The position numbers and the translations under genes were made by a program. Below the pieces are notes generated by a model. That model did not search any database and was not told where the DNA came from. It was given only the letters and a program-made list of their open reading frames with translations. From the NCBI GenBank assembly GCA_023399275.1, contig JAEWQH010000117.1:12538-76537 (forward strand): a stretch of 64,000 nt of DNA, in the 5' to 3' direction. The stretch is from Bacillota bacterium. Lineage in GTDB: Bacteria; Bacillota; Clostridia; Christensenellales; CAG-138. Below, one piece after another: positions 36,274 to 44,346 of this stretch (position 1 is the first letter of the stretch; each line of letters begins with the position of its first letter).

Positions 36274-37750
36274 CTTGCTCTTCACTCCAAAATGTTTGGG
36301 TTTCGATCAGTTGATATCCATCCGGAGAGATCTCCAGATTTCGGGTAACGAGAAACTCCGCGCTTCGCTGGGCAATGTATCCGCTCTGCGCCTCCTGCAG
36401 CTCGGGCAGCGCCATATTGACGCGCGCAAAGAAGCGGTATGCGGGAATCACGTCCGCAGCCAGGTAAAAGCCGCCGTCCGGACACGCGTAGCAAAGCAGC
36501 GAGATCTGCTCCTGCGTCTTGCGCGCACGCATGATGGACGCAAAGCGCACCTGCGGCGTGTCCTCGCGGCGGATGGAGAGCATGTAACGATTATCCGAAA
36601 TCAACAACGCAAGCGCGAGCATCACAAGCGACAGCGCGCCAAACAGCGCGCGGAAGGCCCACGGCCTGGCCGAGCCGGCGCGAGGCCTCGCCTGCAGCCA
36701 GCGCGCGATCGGCACGAGTCCGAGCGCCATGAACGGCGTAAGCACAAGCCCATAGTAGCGGTAGCCTTGTCCGCCCATATAGATGGCGCACGCGAGCAGC
36801 CCCGCCATCAGCAGCACGTTGATCTTCTCGACCACGCGCACGCGCTCCTTCTTCTGCAGTAAAAACCACCCGAGTCCGAGCGCGATGAGCAACGCGATCT
36901 GCGGGTTGCGGTAGGAAAACGCGCCGACGCTCTTGATGACGATGAACAGCGTGTTCGCCAGCGTCGGATTCTCCACATAGGAATACCCGAAGATGTTTTG
37001 GTAAAAATAATAATGAAAGAAATCCGGCAGCGCGCCGTTTGCGCCGAAATAGATCACCCAGGGGATGCCCGCGCCGAACATCACGCCCAGAAACAGCGCG
37101 CTCGCTGAAAGCGCCCGGCGAACGTGCTTTGCCGCAAGCTGCGAGATGACGATGACGCCCATCCACGCAATGTAGAACGCCAGCAGCGTGAACTTGCCAA
37201 ACAGCATGACGCCGGCAAAGAGCGCGTTTCGCGCGATCATCTTCAGCGGAACGGGCGCGGGATACGACTCTTTAAAATAGCGCAGCGTGTCGTAGAGCGA
37301 CCATGCAAACAGCGGCATCATCAGCTCCTCAAAACTGCCGCCGTGCGAAAAGCTCAGGCTGCCGAGGATGAACGCGGAGAGCACCGGCAACGCCAGCAGC
37401 GCGTAGCGTTCCTCTGCATACAGCGCAACGATGCGGTACGACGCATAGAGAAAGAATGAAAACGCAAGCGACTCGATCAGGTAGACGCCGAGAAAACTCG
37501 TCCCCGAGATCAAAGAAGCCAGCCCAAAGAGCAGAAACGCCACCGGCCCCTTTTGATCGTAGAGATCGAGATACGGCACCTTACCGTGCATCATCCCCTT
37601 GCCGATGGTGAAGTAGATGTTTGCGTCCACCCACTCGTTGAGCGGGTAGAGCGGCGAGCTTTTGGTGCACAGCAGCAGGAACGCAGCTGCAAACAGCAGG
37701 CAAGTGGGATAGACCGTCCGCTTCCACGCGGGTTTGCGCATCAGTTCCAT
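36239..37750 (-). CDS. Polytopic membrane protein, ArnT/PMT-like glycosyltransferase fold
   Basis: A 503-residue protein with about ten to twelve hydrophobic helices. The first extracytoplasmic loop contains NEWVDANIYFTIGKGMMHGKVPYLDLYDQKGPV, where an acidic residue precedes the Asp-Gln-Lys-Gly-Pro stretch. This is the pattern seen in lipid-linked-sugar glycosyltransferases of the PMT/ArnT superfamily. A soluble extracytoplasmic C-terminal region of about 90 residues ends the protein (TRNLEISPDGYQLIETQTFWS). The ATG at 37750 has GGAGAGG upstream. It shares a transcript with the LRR lipoprotein gene. Confidence 0.75.
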   Translation of the reverse strand: MELMRKPAWKRTVYPTCLLFAAAFLLLCTKSSPLYPLNEWVDANIYFTIGKGMMHGKVPYLDLYDQKGPVAFLLFGLASLISGTSFLGVYLIESLAFSFFLYASYRIVALYAEERYALLALPVLSAFILGSLSFSHGGSFEELMMPLFAWSLYDTLRYFKESYPAPVPLKMIARNALFAGVMLFGKFTLLAFYIAWMGVIVISQLAAKHVRRALSASALFLGVMFGAGIPWVIYFGANGALPDFFHYYFYQNIFGYSYVENPTLANTLFIVIKSVGAFSYRNPQIALLIALGLGWFLLQKKERVRVVEKINVLLMAGLLACAIYMGGQGYRYYGLVLTPFMALGLVPIARWLQARPRAGSARPWAFRALFGALSLVMLALALLISDNRYMLSIRREDTPQVRFASIMRARKTQEQISLLCYACPDGGFYLAADVIPAYRFFARVNMALPELQEAQSGYIAQRSAEFLVTRNLEISPDGYQLIETQTFWSEEQDDTYRLYQRVG

Positions 37751-37805
37751 ATCATGCCTCTCCAATCATCCGTTTCGGCCGACGGCTTTCATCAAACAGG
37801 TATTT

Positions 37806-37834
37806 ATTATAAACTTTTTCACTCTGGCGCGCAA
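37806..37834 (-). promoter_or_regulatory. Promoter of the membrane protein / LRR lipoprotein operon
   Basis: Minus strand: TTGCGC (37834-37829), 17 bases, TATAAT (37811-37806). Confidence 0.6.
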
Positions 37835-37916
37835 CCATCGGCGCGTCTGCGGCGTGTTATAGGTGAAGCGCGCAGGTCGGGCGCCGCCGGTTGGTGACCG
37901 GCTCACATTTGCATGA

Positions 37917-37946
37917 TTGCTTTGCCCAAAGGCGCTATAGTACAAT
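37917..37946 (+). promoter_or_regulatory. Candidate promoter of the small lipoprotein gene
   Basis: TTGCTT (37917-37922), 18 bases, TACAAT (37941-37946). The gene starts 110 bases further on. Confidence 0.4.
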
Positions 37947-38056
37947 GACAGTGTGTATCACCCCGCACAGCGTCCCTCGCAGGGAAACGAAAACAAAATG
38001 ATCCTACGCCCGGTTTTGTACCGGAACGATCGAACCTGAAACGGAGGAAAATGAAA

Positions 38057-38650
38057 ATGAAAAAGATTATCGCGATTACCGCGCTGGTTCTGACCGGTGC
38101 CTTCCTGTTTATCGCCTGCTCGGCGGGCAGCGCCGATACGGACGTGCTCTACCGCGGCGAGATCACCAGCATCTCGGAGAACGGCAGCATCCTTGTCACG
38201 CAGGTGGAGGGGCACAACTACGGCCAGCCCAGCATCCTCTTTCACGTGAGTGAAAGCATCGCGGCGGAGCTGGGCGACCAGTTGGCACAGGGCGCGTTTG
38301 TAGAGGTGCACTACGACGGCAAGCTGACCCGTTCGCTTCCCGGCCAGGCCACAGCCGAGAGCATTCGGGTGATCGCCTCCTTCAGTGACGGCATCGTGCA
38401 AAACGGCACCATCCTGAGCGTCACCCCCGGCAAGGACGGCTACAGCATCTCGCTTCTGCCGCTCGGCGAGGAAAAACGCGAAGACCTGAGCAACACCATC
38501 ACGCTCACCGTCCCCATGACCGCTCTGGAAGGGCTGACGGCGGAAGAACTCGTCGAGGGCCTGCAGGTCAGCGCCGTGACGACGGGCATCGCCGCCCTGA
38601 GCCTGCCGCCGATCATGCCGGTCGTGGCGCTGCTGCCCTACACCGCATAG
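38057..38650 (+). CDS. Small lipoprotein, function unknown
   Basis: A 197-residue secreted lipoprotein: signal peptide with lipobox FIAC (Cys21). The mature part has two beta-rich halves, YRGEITSISENGSILVTQVEG and NGTILSVTPGKDGYSISLLP, each like the short beta-barrel repeat of DUF3221-type proteins. The ATG at 38057 is preferred because GGAGG is nine bases upstream; ATG 38051 is too close to it. It ends at a strong terminator. No partner gene is adjacent. Confidence 0.7.
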   Translation: MKKIIAITALVLTGAFLFIACSAGSADTDVLYRGEITSISENGSILVTQVEGHNYGQPSILFHVSESIAAELGDQLAQGAFVEVHYDGKLTRSLPGQATAESIRVIASFSDGIVQNGTILSVTPGKDGYSISLLPLGEEKREDLSNTITLTVPMTALEGLTAEELVEGLQVSAVTTGIAALSLPPIMPVVALLPYTA

Positions 38651-38676
38651 CGGACCATATCCCAACAGCGCACAAA

Positions 38677-38716
38677 GCGCCGGGGCCGAAGATCGCGGCT
38701 CCGGCGCCTTTTTTGT
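38677..38716 (+). terminator. Terminator after the small lipoprotein gene
   Basis: GCGCCGGGGCCG pairs (with one G-T pair) with CGGCTCCGGCGC, followed by CTTTTTT. Confidence 0.85.
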
Positions 38717-38853
38717 CTGCGCGGCGCATCAAAATGGCGGAGCCGCCCCCTGCTTTGGCGGCGGTTTGGCAAGCGTAAAAGCAAACAAAGAAAAACCCCT
38801 TCCCCGCCGATTGCCGGTGGAAAAGAGGCGATTTCTTTTTGCGGATATTCGGC

Positions 38854-39045
38854 TCAGTTGCCGCGGCTAACCTTGCCGGAACGGAGGCACCGCGTGCAAA
38901 CATTCATCTTCTTCGGTCTCCCGTCTACGACAACATGCACACTCTGGATATTCGGCGCCCAGCCGCGCTTGGTCTTGCGGTTGGAGTGGCTGACCAGATT
39001 GCCGGACATGACACCCTTGTTGCAGACTTCACAATACTTACCCAT
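38854..39045 (-). CDS. rpmB: Ribosomal protein bL28
   Basis: The 63-residue large-subunit protein. It carries the N-terminal CEVCNKG and C-terminal CTRCLRSGKV zinc-binding pairs (a C+ form), with SHSNRKTKRGWAPNIQ between. GGAGGTGGACG precedes the ATG. It is transcribed alone from the promoter at 39085-39113, which is usual for rpmB. Confidence 0.97.
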   Translation of the reverse strand: MGKYCEVCNKGVMSGNLVSHSNRKTKRGWAPNIQSVHVVVDGRPKKMNVCTRCLRSGKVSRGN

Positions 39046-39084
39046 GCGAATCGTCCACCTCCTTGATAAAAATCGAACAGAACT

Positions 39085-39113
39085 ATATTACCACGCGTTC
39101 CGATGCGATGCAA
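39085..39113 (-). promoter_or_regulatory. Promoter of rpmB
   Basis: Minus strand: TTGCAT (39113-39108), 17 bases, TAATAT (39090-39085). Confidence 0.6.
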
Positions 39114-39156
39114 GCCTTATTTTCCCAGAAAAGGCCGCTTTTTTCGCACCGCGCAA

Positions 39157-39618
39157 CTAGTCCATCTGCGGGAAGCCGGCTTGGCGAAGCGCCTCGTAGA
39201 GCACGAGCGCGACGCTGTTGCTCAGGTTCAGCGAGCGCAGCCCTTCCCGCATGGGAATACGCACCGCATCCTCGCTTCTGCGCGTGAGCAGCGCCTGCCC
39301 GAGCCCAGCCGTCTCCTTGCCGAAGACGAGAAAATCCCCATCCTGATAGCGCACATCGCAATAACGCCGCCGCGCGTGCGTGGAGAGCAGGAAAAACCGC
39401 GCCTGCGGATACGCCGTCTCCACCTCGGAGAAGCTGTCGTAGTAGGCGATATCCAGCTCCCCCCAGTAGTCCAGCCCGGCGCGCTTGAGCTGCCTGTCCT
39501 CCACCGAGAAGCCCAGCGGGCGAACCAGGTGCAGCTTTGCGCCCGTCACCGCGCAGGTGCGCGCGATGTTTCCCGTGTTCTGCGGGATCTCCGGCTCGAC
39601 GAGTACGATATGAAACAC
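39157..39618 (-). CDS. trmL: tRNA (cytidine(34)-2'-O)-methyltransferase
   Basis: A 153-residue SPOUT methyltransferase that 2'-O-methylates the wobble base of tRNA(Leu). The signature runs are HIVLVEPEIPQNTGNIARTC at the start, GKETAGLG in the middle and RSLNLSNSVALVLYEALRQ at the knot. GTG at 39618 is the start because GGAGGGACACAGC precedes it; the longer ORF from 39978 runs through the WYL regulator gene. It is 22 bp downstream of the WYL gene on the same strand. Confidence 0.93.
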   Translation of the reverse strand: MFHIVLVEPEIPQNTGNIARTCAVTGAKLHLVRPLGFSVEDRQLKRAGLDYWGELDIAYYDSFSEVETAYPQARFFLLSTHARRRYCDVRYQDGDFLVFGKETAGLGQALLTRRSEDAVRIPMREGLRSLNLSNSVALVLYEALRQAGFPQMD

Positions 39619-39640
39619 GCTGTGTCCCTCCGGTGATGGT

Positions 39641-40624
39641 CTACGGCTGCGGGCAGCTTCCCGCCGCGCGGGACGCCTCGAGCATGAGCAGCATCTGCTC
39701 GCACACGTCGTCCGGCGCAAGGATGCGCACCCCGCCGCCAAATTGAAATACCCAGCCGAAAAACGGCGGCGATACGCAGACGGGCGCAAAGAGCGCATAG
39801 GTCTGCTCATCCAGGCGCTCGAGCAGCACATCCGCGCCGAAGCGGTCGAGCATCGCGCCGATGAGCCGGCCTTCGAAACCGAGCCGCACCCATCGCTGTC
39901 TGGCCGGCGCCATGGAAAAGACGGTCGCGGCATACGCGCCCGCGTCAAACGCCGCGTCCGCAGGCGCCGCCGGTTCATCCAGCGCGCGCACGCAGGACAT
40001 CTTATCGAGCCGGTAATGCGCCAGCCCCTCGCGGTACGGGTGGTCGGCGATCAGGCAATAGTTCTCCTCCGCATAGGTGAGCAGGCAAGGGTTTACGATA
40101 TACGACTCTCCTCCACGCCGTGGGGAGAGCGTACCCTTCGCCGTATACTGGCAGTAGACAAACGAGAGCTTGCGGCCGCGATCCAGTGCGGAAAGCACCG
40201 CTTCGACGTTTTGAAATGCGGCGTCGTCCTTCGCTTTGCGGGGGTTGTCTCCCCCGGGCTGACGCCGAAGCCACGCGGCGTCGTAGCGGCTCAGCAGCGA
40301 CGCAAGCTTTTGGATAAGCGCCTCCGAGCGTTCCCGCGAAAGCACGCGGCTTGCGCGAACCATGTCTATCAGCAGGCGCACCTCCGCGCGCTCAAACAGG
40401 CGCGCAACCAGGCGGTATTCGTTGGCGCGGCCTCTGCGCACGCGCACGTCCAGCCCGTTTTTGCGCAGCAGCTCAACATCGGAGCAGACCGTCCTGCGGT
40501 CCGCCGTGCAACCGGCGAGTTCCAGATGCGCCGTGATCTCACGAGCGGTCACGCCGTGCCGCTCGTCGGTGCGCTCCATGAGATAGGCTTGCAGTCGCAG
40601 CAGCCGCGCGCGTGCATCCGGCAT
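39641..40624 (-). CDS. WYL-domain transcriptional regulator
   Basis: A 327-residue regulator. An N-terminal HTH_11 winged helix (LLRLQAYLMERTDERHGVTAREITAHLELAG) is followed by a WYL domain: the VNPCLLTYAEENYCLIADHP strand carries the site normally read as WYL, here TYAEENYCL, and a C-terminal WCX extension closes it. Such proteins bind nucleic-acid ligands or control DNA-damage and defence genes, but no defence genes are near. GGAGG precedes both an ATG (40624) and a GTG (40630). Confidence 0.88.
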   Translation of the reverse strand: MPDARARLLRLQAYLMERTDERHGVTAREITAHLELAGCTADRRTVCSDVELLRKNGLDVRVRRGRANEYRLVARLFERAEVRLLIDMVRASRVLSRERSEALIQKLASLLSRYDAAWLRRQPGGDNPRKAKDDAAFQNVEAVLSALDRGRKLSFVYCQYTAKGTLSPRRGGESYIVNPCLLTYAEENYCLIADHPYREGLAHYRLDKMSCVRALDEPAAPADAAFDAGAYAATVFSMAPARQRWVRLGFEGRLIGAMLDRFGADVLLERLDEQTYALFAPVCVSPPFFGWVFQFGGGVRILAPDDVCEQMLLMLEASRAAGSCPQP

Positions 40625-40652
40625 GGTCACTCAGCCTCCGGCCGGCGCATCG

Positions 40653-41654
40653 TCAGTTTGCCACGCCCGTGATCGCGTCGATCTGTGCCAGCTCCCCGGC
40701 GCTGAATGCGGGCGCCTTGAGGATGCCCAGGTTTTGCTCGATCTGCGCGGGCGACGACGCGCCGATGAGCACGCTGGTCACCCGCTCGCCGCGCAGCACC
40801 CAGCTCAGCGCCAGCTCAGAGAGGCTCTGCCCGCGCGCCTCCGCGAGCGCGTTGAGCGCGCGGATCTGCCCGAGTTTTTCCTCGGTGAGCTGCTCGCGCT
40901 TGAGAAACGGCCCGCCCTTGCCGATGCGGCTGTCCGCCGGCACGCCGCCAAGATAGCGGTCCGTCAACAGCCCCTGCGCCAGCGGGCTAAAGCAGATGAT
41001 GCCAAAGCCCGCGTCCCCTGCCGCCTGCCCGAGCCGGTCGGCTTCGATATGGCGGTCGAAGATGGAATAGCGCACCTGGTTGAGCACAAACGGGCAGCGC
41101 AGTTCCTTGAGGATGGCGGCGGCCCTGCGCGCAGTCGCGCTGTCATAATTTGAGATGCCCGCATAGAGCGCCCTGCCGCTTTTCACCGCCGTGTCGAGCG
41201 CAAGCATGCTCTCCTCCAGCGGCGTATTTGGATCCATGCGGTGATGGTAGAAGATATCCACGTATGCCAGCCCCATGCGCTTGAGGCTCTGATCGAGACT
41301 CGCAAGCAGATATTTGCGGCTGCCCCAGTCGCCATAGGGGCCGGGCCACATGGTATAGCCCGCCTTGGTGCTGACGATCAGCTCGTCCCGGTGGGCGGCA
41401 AGCTCCTCCTTCAGAATACGGCCGAAGTTGGTCTCCGCGCTGCCGGGCAGCGGCCCGTAGTTGTTGGCGAGGTCAAAGTGCGTTACGCCCCGGTCGAAAG
41501 CGGTAAAACACATCCGCTTCATGTTGTCGTAGTCGTCGTTCGTGCCGAAGTTATGCCAAAGCCCCAGCGAGAGCAGCGGCAGCTTCAGTCCGCTTGCGCC
41601 GCAGCTGCGGAAGATCATCTCATCGTAACGATGCTCGTTTGCGGTATAAGCCAT
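40653..41654 (-). CDS. Aldo/keto reductase
   Basis: A 333-residue NADPH-dependent oxidoreductase of the YghZ/Kv-beta-like group. It has the LSLGLWHNFGTNDDYDNMKRM opening, the FDLANNYGPLPGSAETNFGRIL block with the catalytic Asp and Tyr, KAGYTMWPGPYG, and HHRMDPNTPLEESM. The NADPH-binding end VTSVLIGASSPAQIEQN is present. The ATG at 41654 follows GGAGGGCGAACG. Relatives reduce methylglyoxal and related aldehydes (L-glyceraldehyde 3-phosphate reductase group). Confidence 0.92.
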   Translation of the reverse strand: MAYTANEHRYDEMIFRSCGASGLKLPLLSLGLWHNFGTNDDYDNMKRMCFTAFDRGVTHFDLANNYGPLPGSAETNFGRILKEELAAHRDELIVSTKAGYTMWPGPYGDWGSRKYLLASLDQSLKRMGLAYVDIFYHHRMDPNTPLEESMLALDTAVKSGRALYAGISNYDSATARRAAAILKELRCPFVLNQVRYSIFDRHIEADRLGQAAGDAGFGIICFSPLAQGLLTDRYLGGVPADSRIGKGGPFLKREQLTEEKLGQIRALNALAEARGQSLSELALSWVLRGERVTSVLIGASSPAQIEQNLGILKAPAFSAGELAQIDAITGVAN

Positions 41655-41885
41655 ACGTTCGCCCTCCATCAGACAGCTAGATTTTGTTCCCAACCCATTG
41701 TAGCATATTCCCCTGCGCTCCCCCAAGCAGGATGCGTAGAAAACATATCCGCACAAATAAAAACGTTCCGATAAAATAGGGGAACATTCATTGACTTTTG
41801 CCAGCAAATGCCGGAAAATGAGGTGCGGCGGCAGGCGGGCACTTCGCCCACGCCGCGGATACTCTAACGATTCGGAGGACTGTTT

Positions 41886-42437
41886 GTGATTACAAAAGTA
41901 CCCGTCGCCACCATCGAGATGCAGACCGGCGGCGTCATCAAAATGGAGCTGTATTACGATATCGCGCCCAACACGGTGAAAAACTTCGTCCACCTCGCCA
42001 ATAAGGGGTTTTACGATGGCACCATATTCCACCGCGTGGTGAAGGACTTCGTCATTCAGGGCGGCGACCCGACCGGCACCGGCACCGGCGGCCCAGGCTA
42101 CCACATCAAGGGTGAGTTTGCCAACAACAAGCACCCAAACCGCCTCTCGCATGAGCGCGGCGTAGTCAGCATGGCGCGTCAGGGCAACCCCTACAATCCC
42201 CCGGCCGCCTACGACTCGGCGGGCAGCCAGTTCTTCATCCTGCATGCGGACGCGACGTATCTCGATAAGGACTATGCCGCGTTTGGCATGGTGATCGAGG
42301 GAATGGATACCGTGGACGCCATCGCCAACTGCGTCACCGGCGTCCACAGCAAGCCCATCGTGGAGCAGAAGATCAAGTCCATCCGCGTCGAAACCTTTGG
42401 GGACGCGCTTGACGAACCGGAGACGCTCGAAGCATAG
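41886..42437 (+). CDS. Cyclophilin-type peptidyl-prolyl isomerase
   Basis: A 183-residue cytoplasmic PPIase. The core motif FHRVVKDFVIQGGDPTGTGTGGPGYHIKGEF holds the catalytic Arg, and QFFILHADATYLDKDYAAFG the hydrophobic pocket. The AFGMVIEGMDTVDAI segment completes the fold. GTG is the start codon, with CGGAGGA upstream. It is a single gene between divergent neighbours. Confidence 0.95.
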   Translation: MITKVPVATIEMQTGGVIKMELYYDIAPNTVKNFVHLANKGFYDGTIFHRVVKDFVIQGGDPTGTGTGGPGYHIKGEFANNKHPNRLSHERGVVSMARQGNPYNPPAAYDSAGSQFFILHADATYLDKDYAAFGMVIEGMDTVDAIANCVTGVHSKPIVEQKIKSIRVETFGDALDEPETLEA

Positions 42438-42496
42438 CGCCGCGCATTTCCGCTGCTCAAATCGGAGTAAAATCTGTACCCGGCGTTCAAAGTCTA

Positions 42497-42525
42497 TTGA
42501 CACCGATGCGCCCGTCTGCTAGAAT
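42497..42525 (+). promoter_or_regulatory. Promoter of the MarR-SPT-SDR operon
   Basis: TTGACA (42497-42502), 17 bases, TAGAAT (42520-42525): close to consensus and overlapped at its 3' edge by the operator palindrome. Confidence 0.7.
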
Positions 42526-42546
42526 ACATAAAAATCTTTATGTATT
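42523..42546 (+). promoter_or_regulatory. Operator palindrome (predicted MarR site)
   Basis: AATACATAAA and TTTATGTATT are perfect 10-base arms around a 4-base centre. The site covers the end of the -10 and the expected start of transcription, so a bound repressor would block initiation. A MarR-family gene begins 84 bases downstream. Confidence 0.7.
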
Positions 42547-42629
42547 TTCGCGGCGGGCGTTCGCTTTGGAAAAGACCCGCAGCCACGCGTTTTGCAAGAG
42601 AGATCTTCTTTGGATGGGAGGCGGTTGTT

Positions 42630-43073
42630 ATGGCCCGGCTGGGCATTGCGGGGGCGGTATCGGAGCTCTACCGGAGCCTGCGCCTCGCGCACTATCGCAA
42701 CCTCTTTGGGCAGCTGCGCGAGAAAGCGGGCAGCCTGAGCGCAACCGAGGCCTTCTCCGCAGAAGTGATCTACTTGCTCGACCGCCCGACCATCGGCGAG
42801 TTTGCCGATTTTATCGGAATTTCGCAGCCAAACGCTTCCTATAAGGTCAACTCCCTCGTTACGAAGGGGTACCTTGCGCGCGTCTGCGGCGACGACGACC
42901 ACCGGGAGGCGCACCTGCACGTTACCAAGAAGTTCCTCGACTACTACGGGCGGCAGCTGCCGGATACGAAAAGCGCGGTCGCAGACGTGCTCTCTTCGTT
43001 TACCGAGCAGGAAGTACGGCTGCTCTCCCGCCTGTTTGGCCGGCTCAACCGGCATCTCACCGCGCGCGTGTAA
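42630..43073 (+). CDS. MarR-family transcriptional regulator
   Basis: A 147-residue winged-helix protein. The HTH is IGEFADFIGISQPNASYKVNSLVTKGYLARV (about residues 55-85), followed by the wing DDDHREAHLHVT. Long helices at both ends form the usual dimer interface (LTEQEVRLLSRLFGRLNRHL-like C terminus). GGGAGGCGG precedes the ATG. It is the first gene of an operon with the oxoamine synthase and SDR genes, and it probably represses that operon through the palindrome at 42523-42546. Confidence 0.88.
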   Translation: MARLGIAGAVSELYRSLRLAHYRNLFGQLREKAGSLSATEAFSAEVIYLLDRPTIGEFADFIGISQPNASYKVNSLVTKGYLARVCGDDDHREAHLHVTKKFLDYYGRQLPDTKSAVADVLSSFTEQEVRLLSRLFGRLNRHLTARV

Positions 43074-43164
43074 GCTGCGCCGAGCAGCATAACCGCGGCA
43101 CTGCGCTCCGCCGTCGGGGGGGGAATGGACGGCAAAGCGCGGCAACTGCAATATGGGGGTAAAA

Positions 43165-44346
43165 ATGGATCTTTTCGAAAAATGCGACCGGCTGACCGCG
43201 GTCAGGGAGACCCGCGCGGCGGGCATCTATCCGTATTTTCACGCATTGGAGTCACGTCAGGATGTAGAGGTCATGATGGAGGGCAAGCGCCGCATCATGC
43301 TCGGCTCCAACAACTACCTGGGGTTGACCACGCATCCCGAGATCGTCGAGGCGGGCATCCGCGCCATGGAGCAATACGGCTCCGGCTGCTCCGGCTCCCG
43401 GTTTCTCAATGGAACGCTGCGCATGCATCTGGAGCTGGAGCAAGAGCTGGCAGATTTTTTGCATAAGGAGGCTGTCGTCACCTTCTCCACGGGCTTTCAG
43501 AGTAATCTCGGCATCATTAGCGCGCTCGTCGGCAAAGGCGACTACGTGATCTGCGACAAGGAGAATCACGCAAGCATCTACGATGGCTGCCGCCTCGCCT
43601 TCGGCACCATGGTTCGCTACCGCCACGGGGATATGGAGCACCTGCGGCATACGCTGGAGCAGATCCCCGATACGGCGGGCAAGCTCATCGTAACCGACGG
43701 CGTATTCAGCATGGGCGGCGACATCGCAAAGCTGCCCGAGATCGTCGCGCTCGCCAAGGAATTCGGCGCACGCGTCATGGTGGACGATGCGCACGGGCTC
43801 GGCGTCATCGGCGAAGGCGGCCGCGGCACGGCAAGCCATTTCGGTCTGGAAGACGAGGTGGACGTCTACATGGGCACATTCAGCAAGTCCCTCGCCAGTC
43901 TCGGCGGCTATATGGCGGCCAGCAGCGAGGTCGCGGAGTATGTGCGCCACACTTCCCGCCCGTTTATCTTCTCCGCCTCCATGACGCCCGCAAACTGCGC
44001 CTGCGCACTGGCCGCGCTGCGCGTGCTCGAACGCGAGCCGCAGCGCGTGCGCCGTCTGCAGGAGATCTGCCGCTATGTGCGCGCCGGGCTTACCGCGCGC
44101 AGCATCCCGCATAAATACACGGCCGACGTGCCGATCATACCGATCTATACCTACGAGACCATCCGCACGCTGACCGTCGCCAAGATGCTCTATGAGGCCG
44201 GCGTATACGTCAACCCCGTCCTCCCGCCCGCAACGCCCGCGACGGAGTGTCTGCTTCGCACGAGCTATATGGCGACGCTGACCGAGCCGTTGCTCGACGA
44301 AGCGATGGATATCATGGCGGGCGTTCTGGCGGAGGAAGCAAAATGA
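43165..44346 (+). CDS. Alpha-oxoamine synthase, serine-palmitoyltransferase-like
   Basis: A 393-residue PLP enzyme that condenses an amino acid with an acyl thioester. The class has NNYLGL (49-54), HAS at 135-137, DDAHGLG (207-213) and the PLP lysine in TFSKSLASLGGY (K241). Within the class it reads closest to bacterial serine palmitoyltransferase: the opening AAGIYPYFHALESRQDVEV, GSGCSGSRFLNGT, FIFSASMTPAN, and the C-terminal NPVLPPATPATECLLRTSYMAT. The threonine-forming Kbl and the biotin enzyme BioF differ at these points. Kbl or BioF activity cannot be excluded by eye. The ATG at 43165 has GGGGG five bases upstream. It overlaps the SDR gene by 4 bp. Confidence 0.85.
   Translation: MDLFEKCDRLTAVRETRAAGIYPYFHALESRQDVEVMMEGKRRIMLGSNNYLGLTTHPEIVEAGIRAMEQYGSGCSGSRFLNGTLRMHLELEQELADFLHKEAVVTFSTGFQSNLGIISALVGKGDYVICDKENHASIYDGCRLAFGTMVRYRHGDMEHLRHTLEQIPDTAGKLIVTDGVFSMGGDIAKLPEIVALAKEFGARVMVDDAHGLGVIGEGGRGTASHFGLEDEVDVYMGTFSKSLASLGGYMAASSEVAEYVRHTSRPFIFSASMTPANCACALAALRVLEREPQRVRRLQEICRYVRAGLTARSIPHKYTADVPIIPIYTYETIRTLTVAKMLYEAGVYVNPVLPPATPATECLLRTSYMATLTEPLLDEAMDIMAGVLAEEAK

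Larger units (their letters stand above)
37751..38056. other. Divergent intergenic region
   Basis: About 306 bases holding two promoters: one on the minus strand at 37806-37834 and a candidate on the plus strand at 37917-37946. Nothing else was recognised. Confidence 0.4.

Noticed and set aside
39157..39978. Long form of the TrmL gene starting at 39978
   Set aside because: The added 120 residues are Arg/Ser-rich, overlap the WYL regulator gene in another frame, and a GTG with GGAGG lies at the family's normal start.
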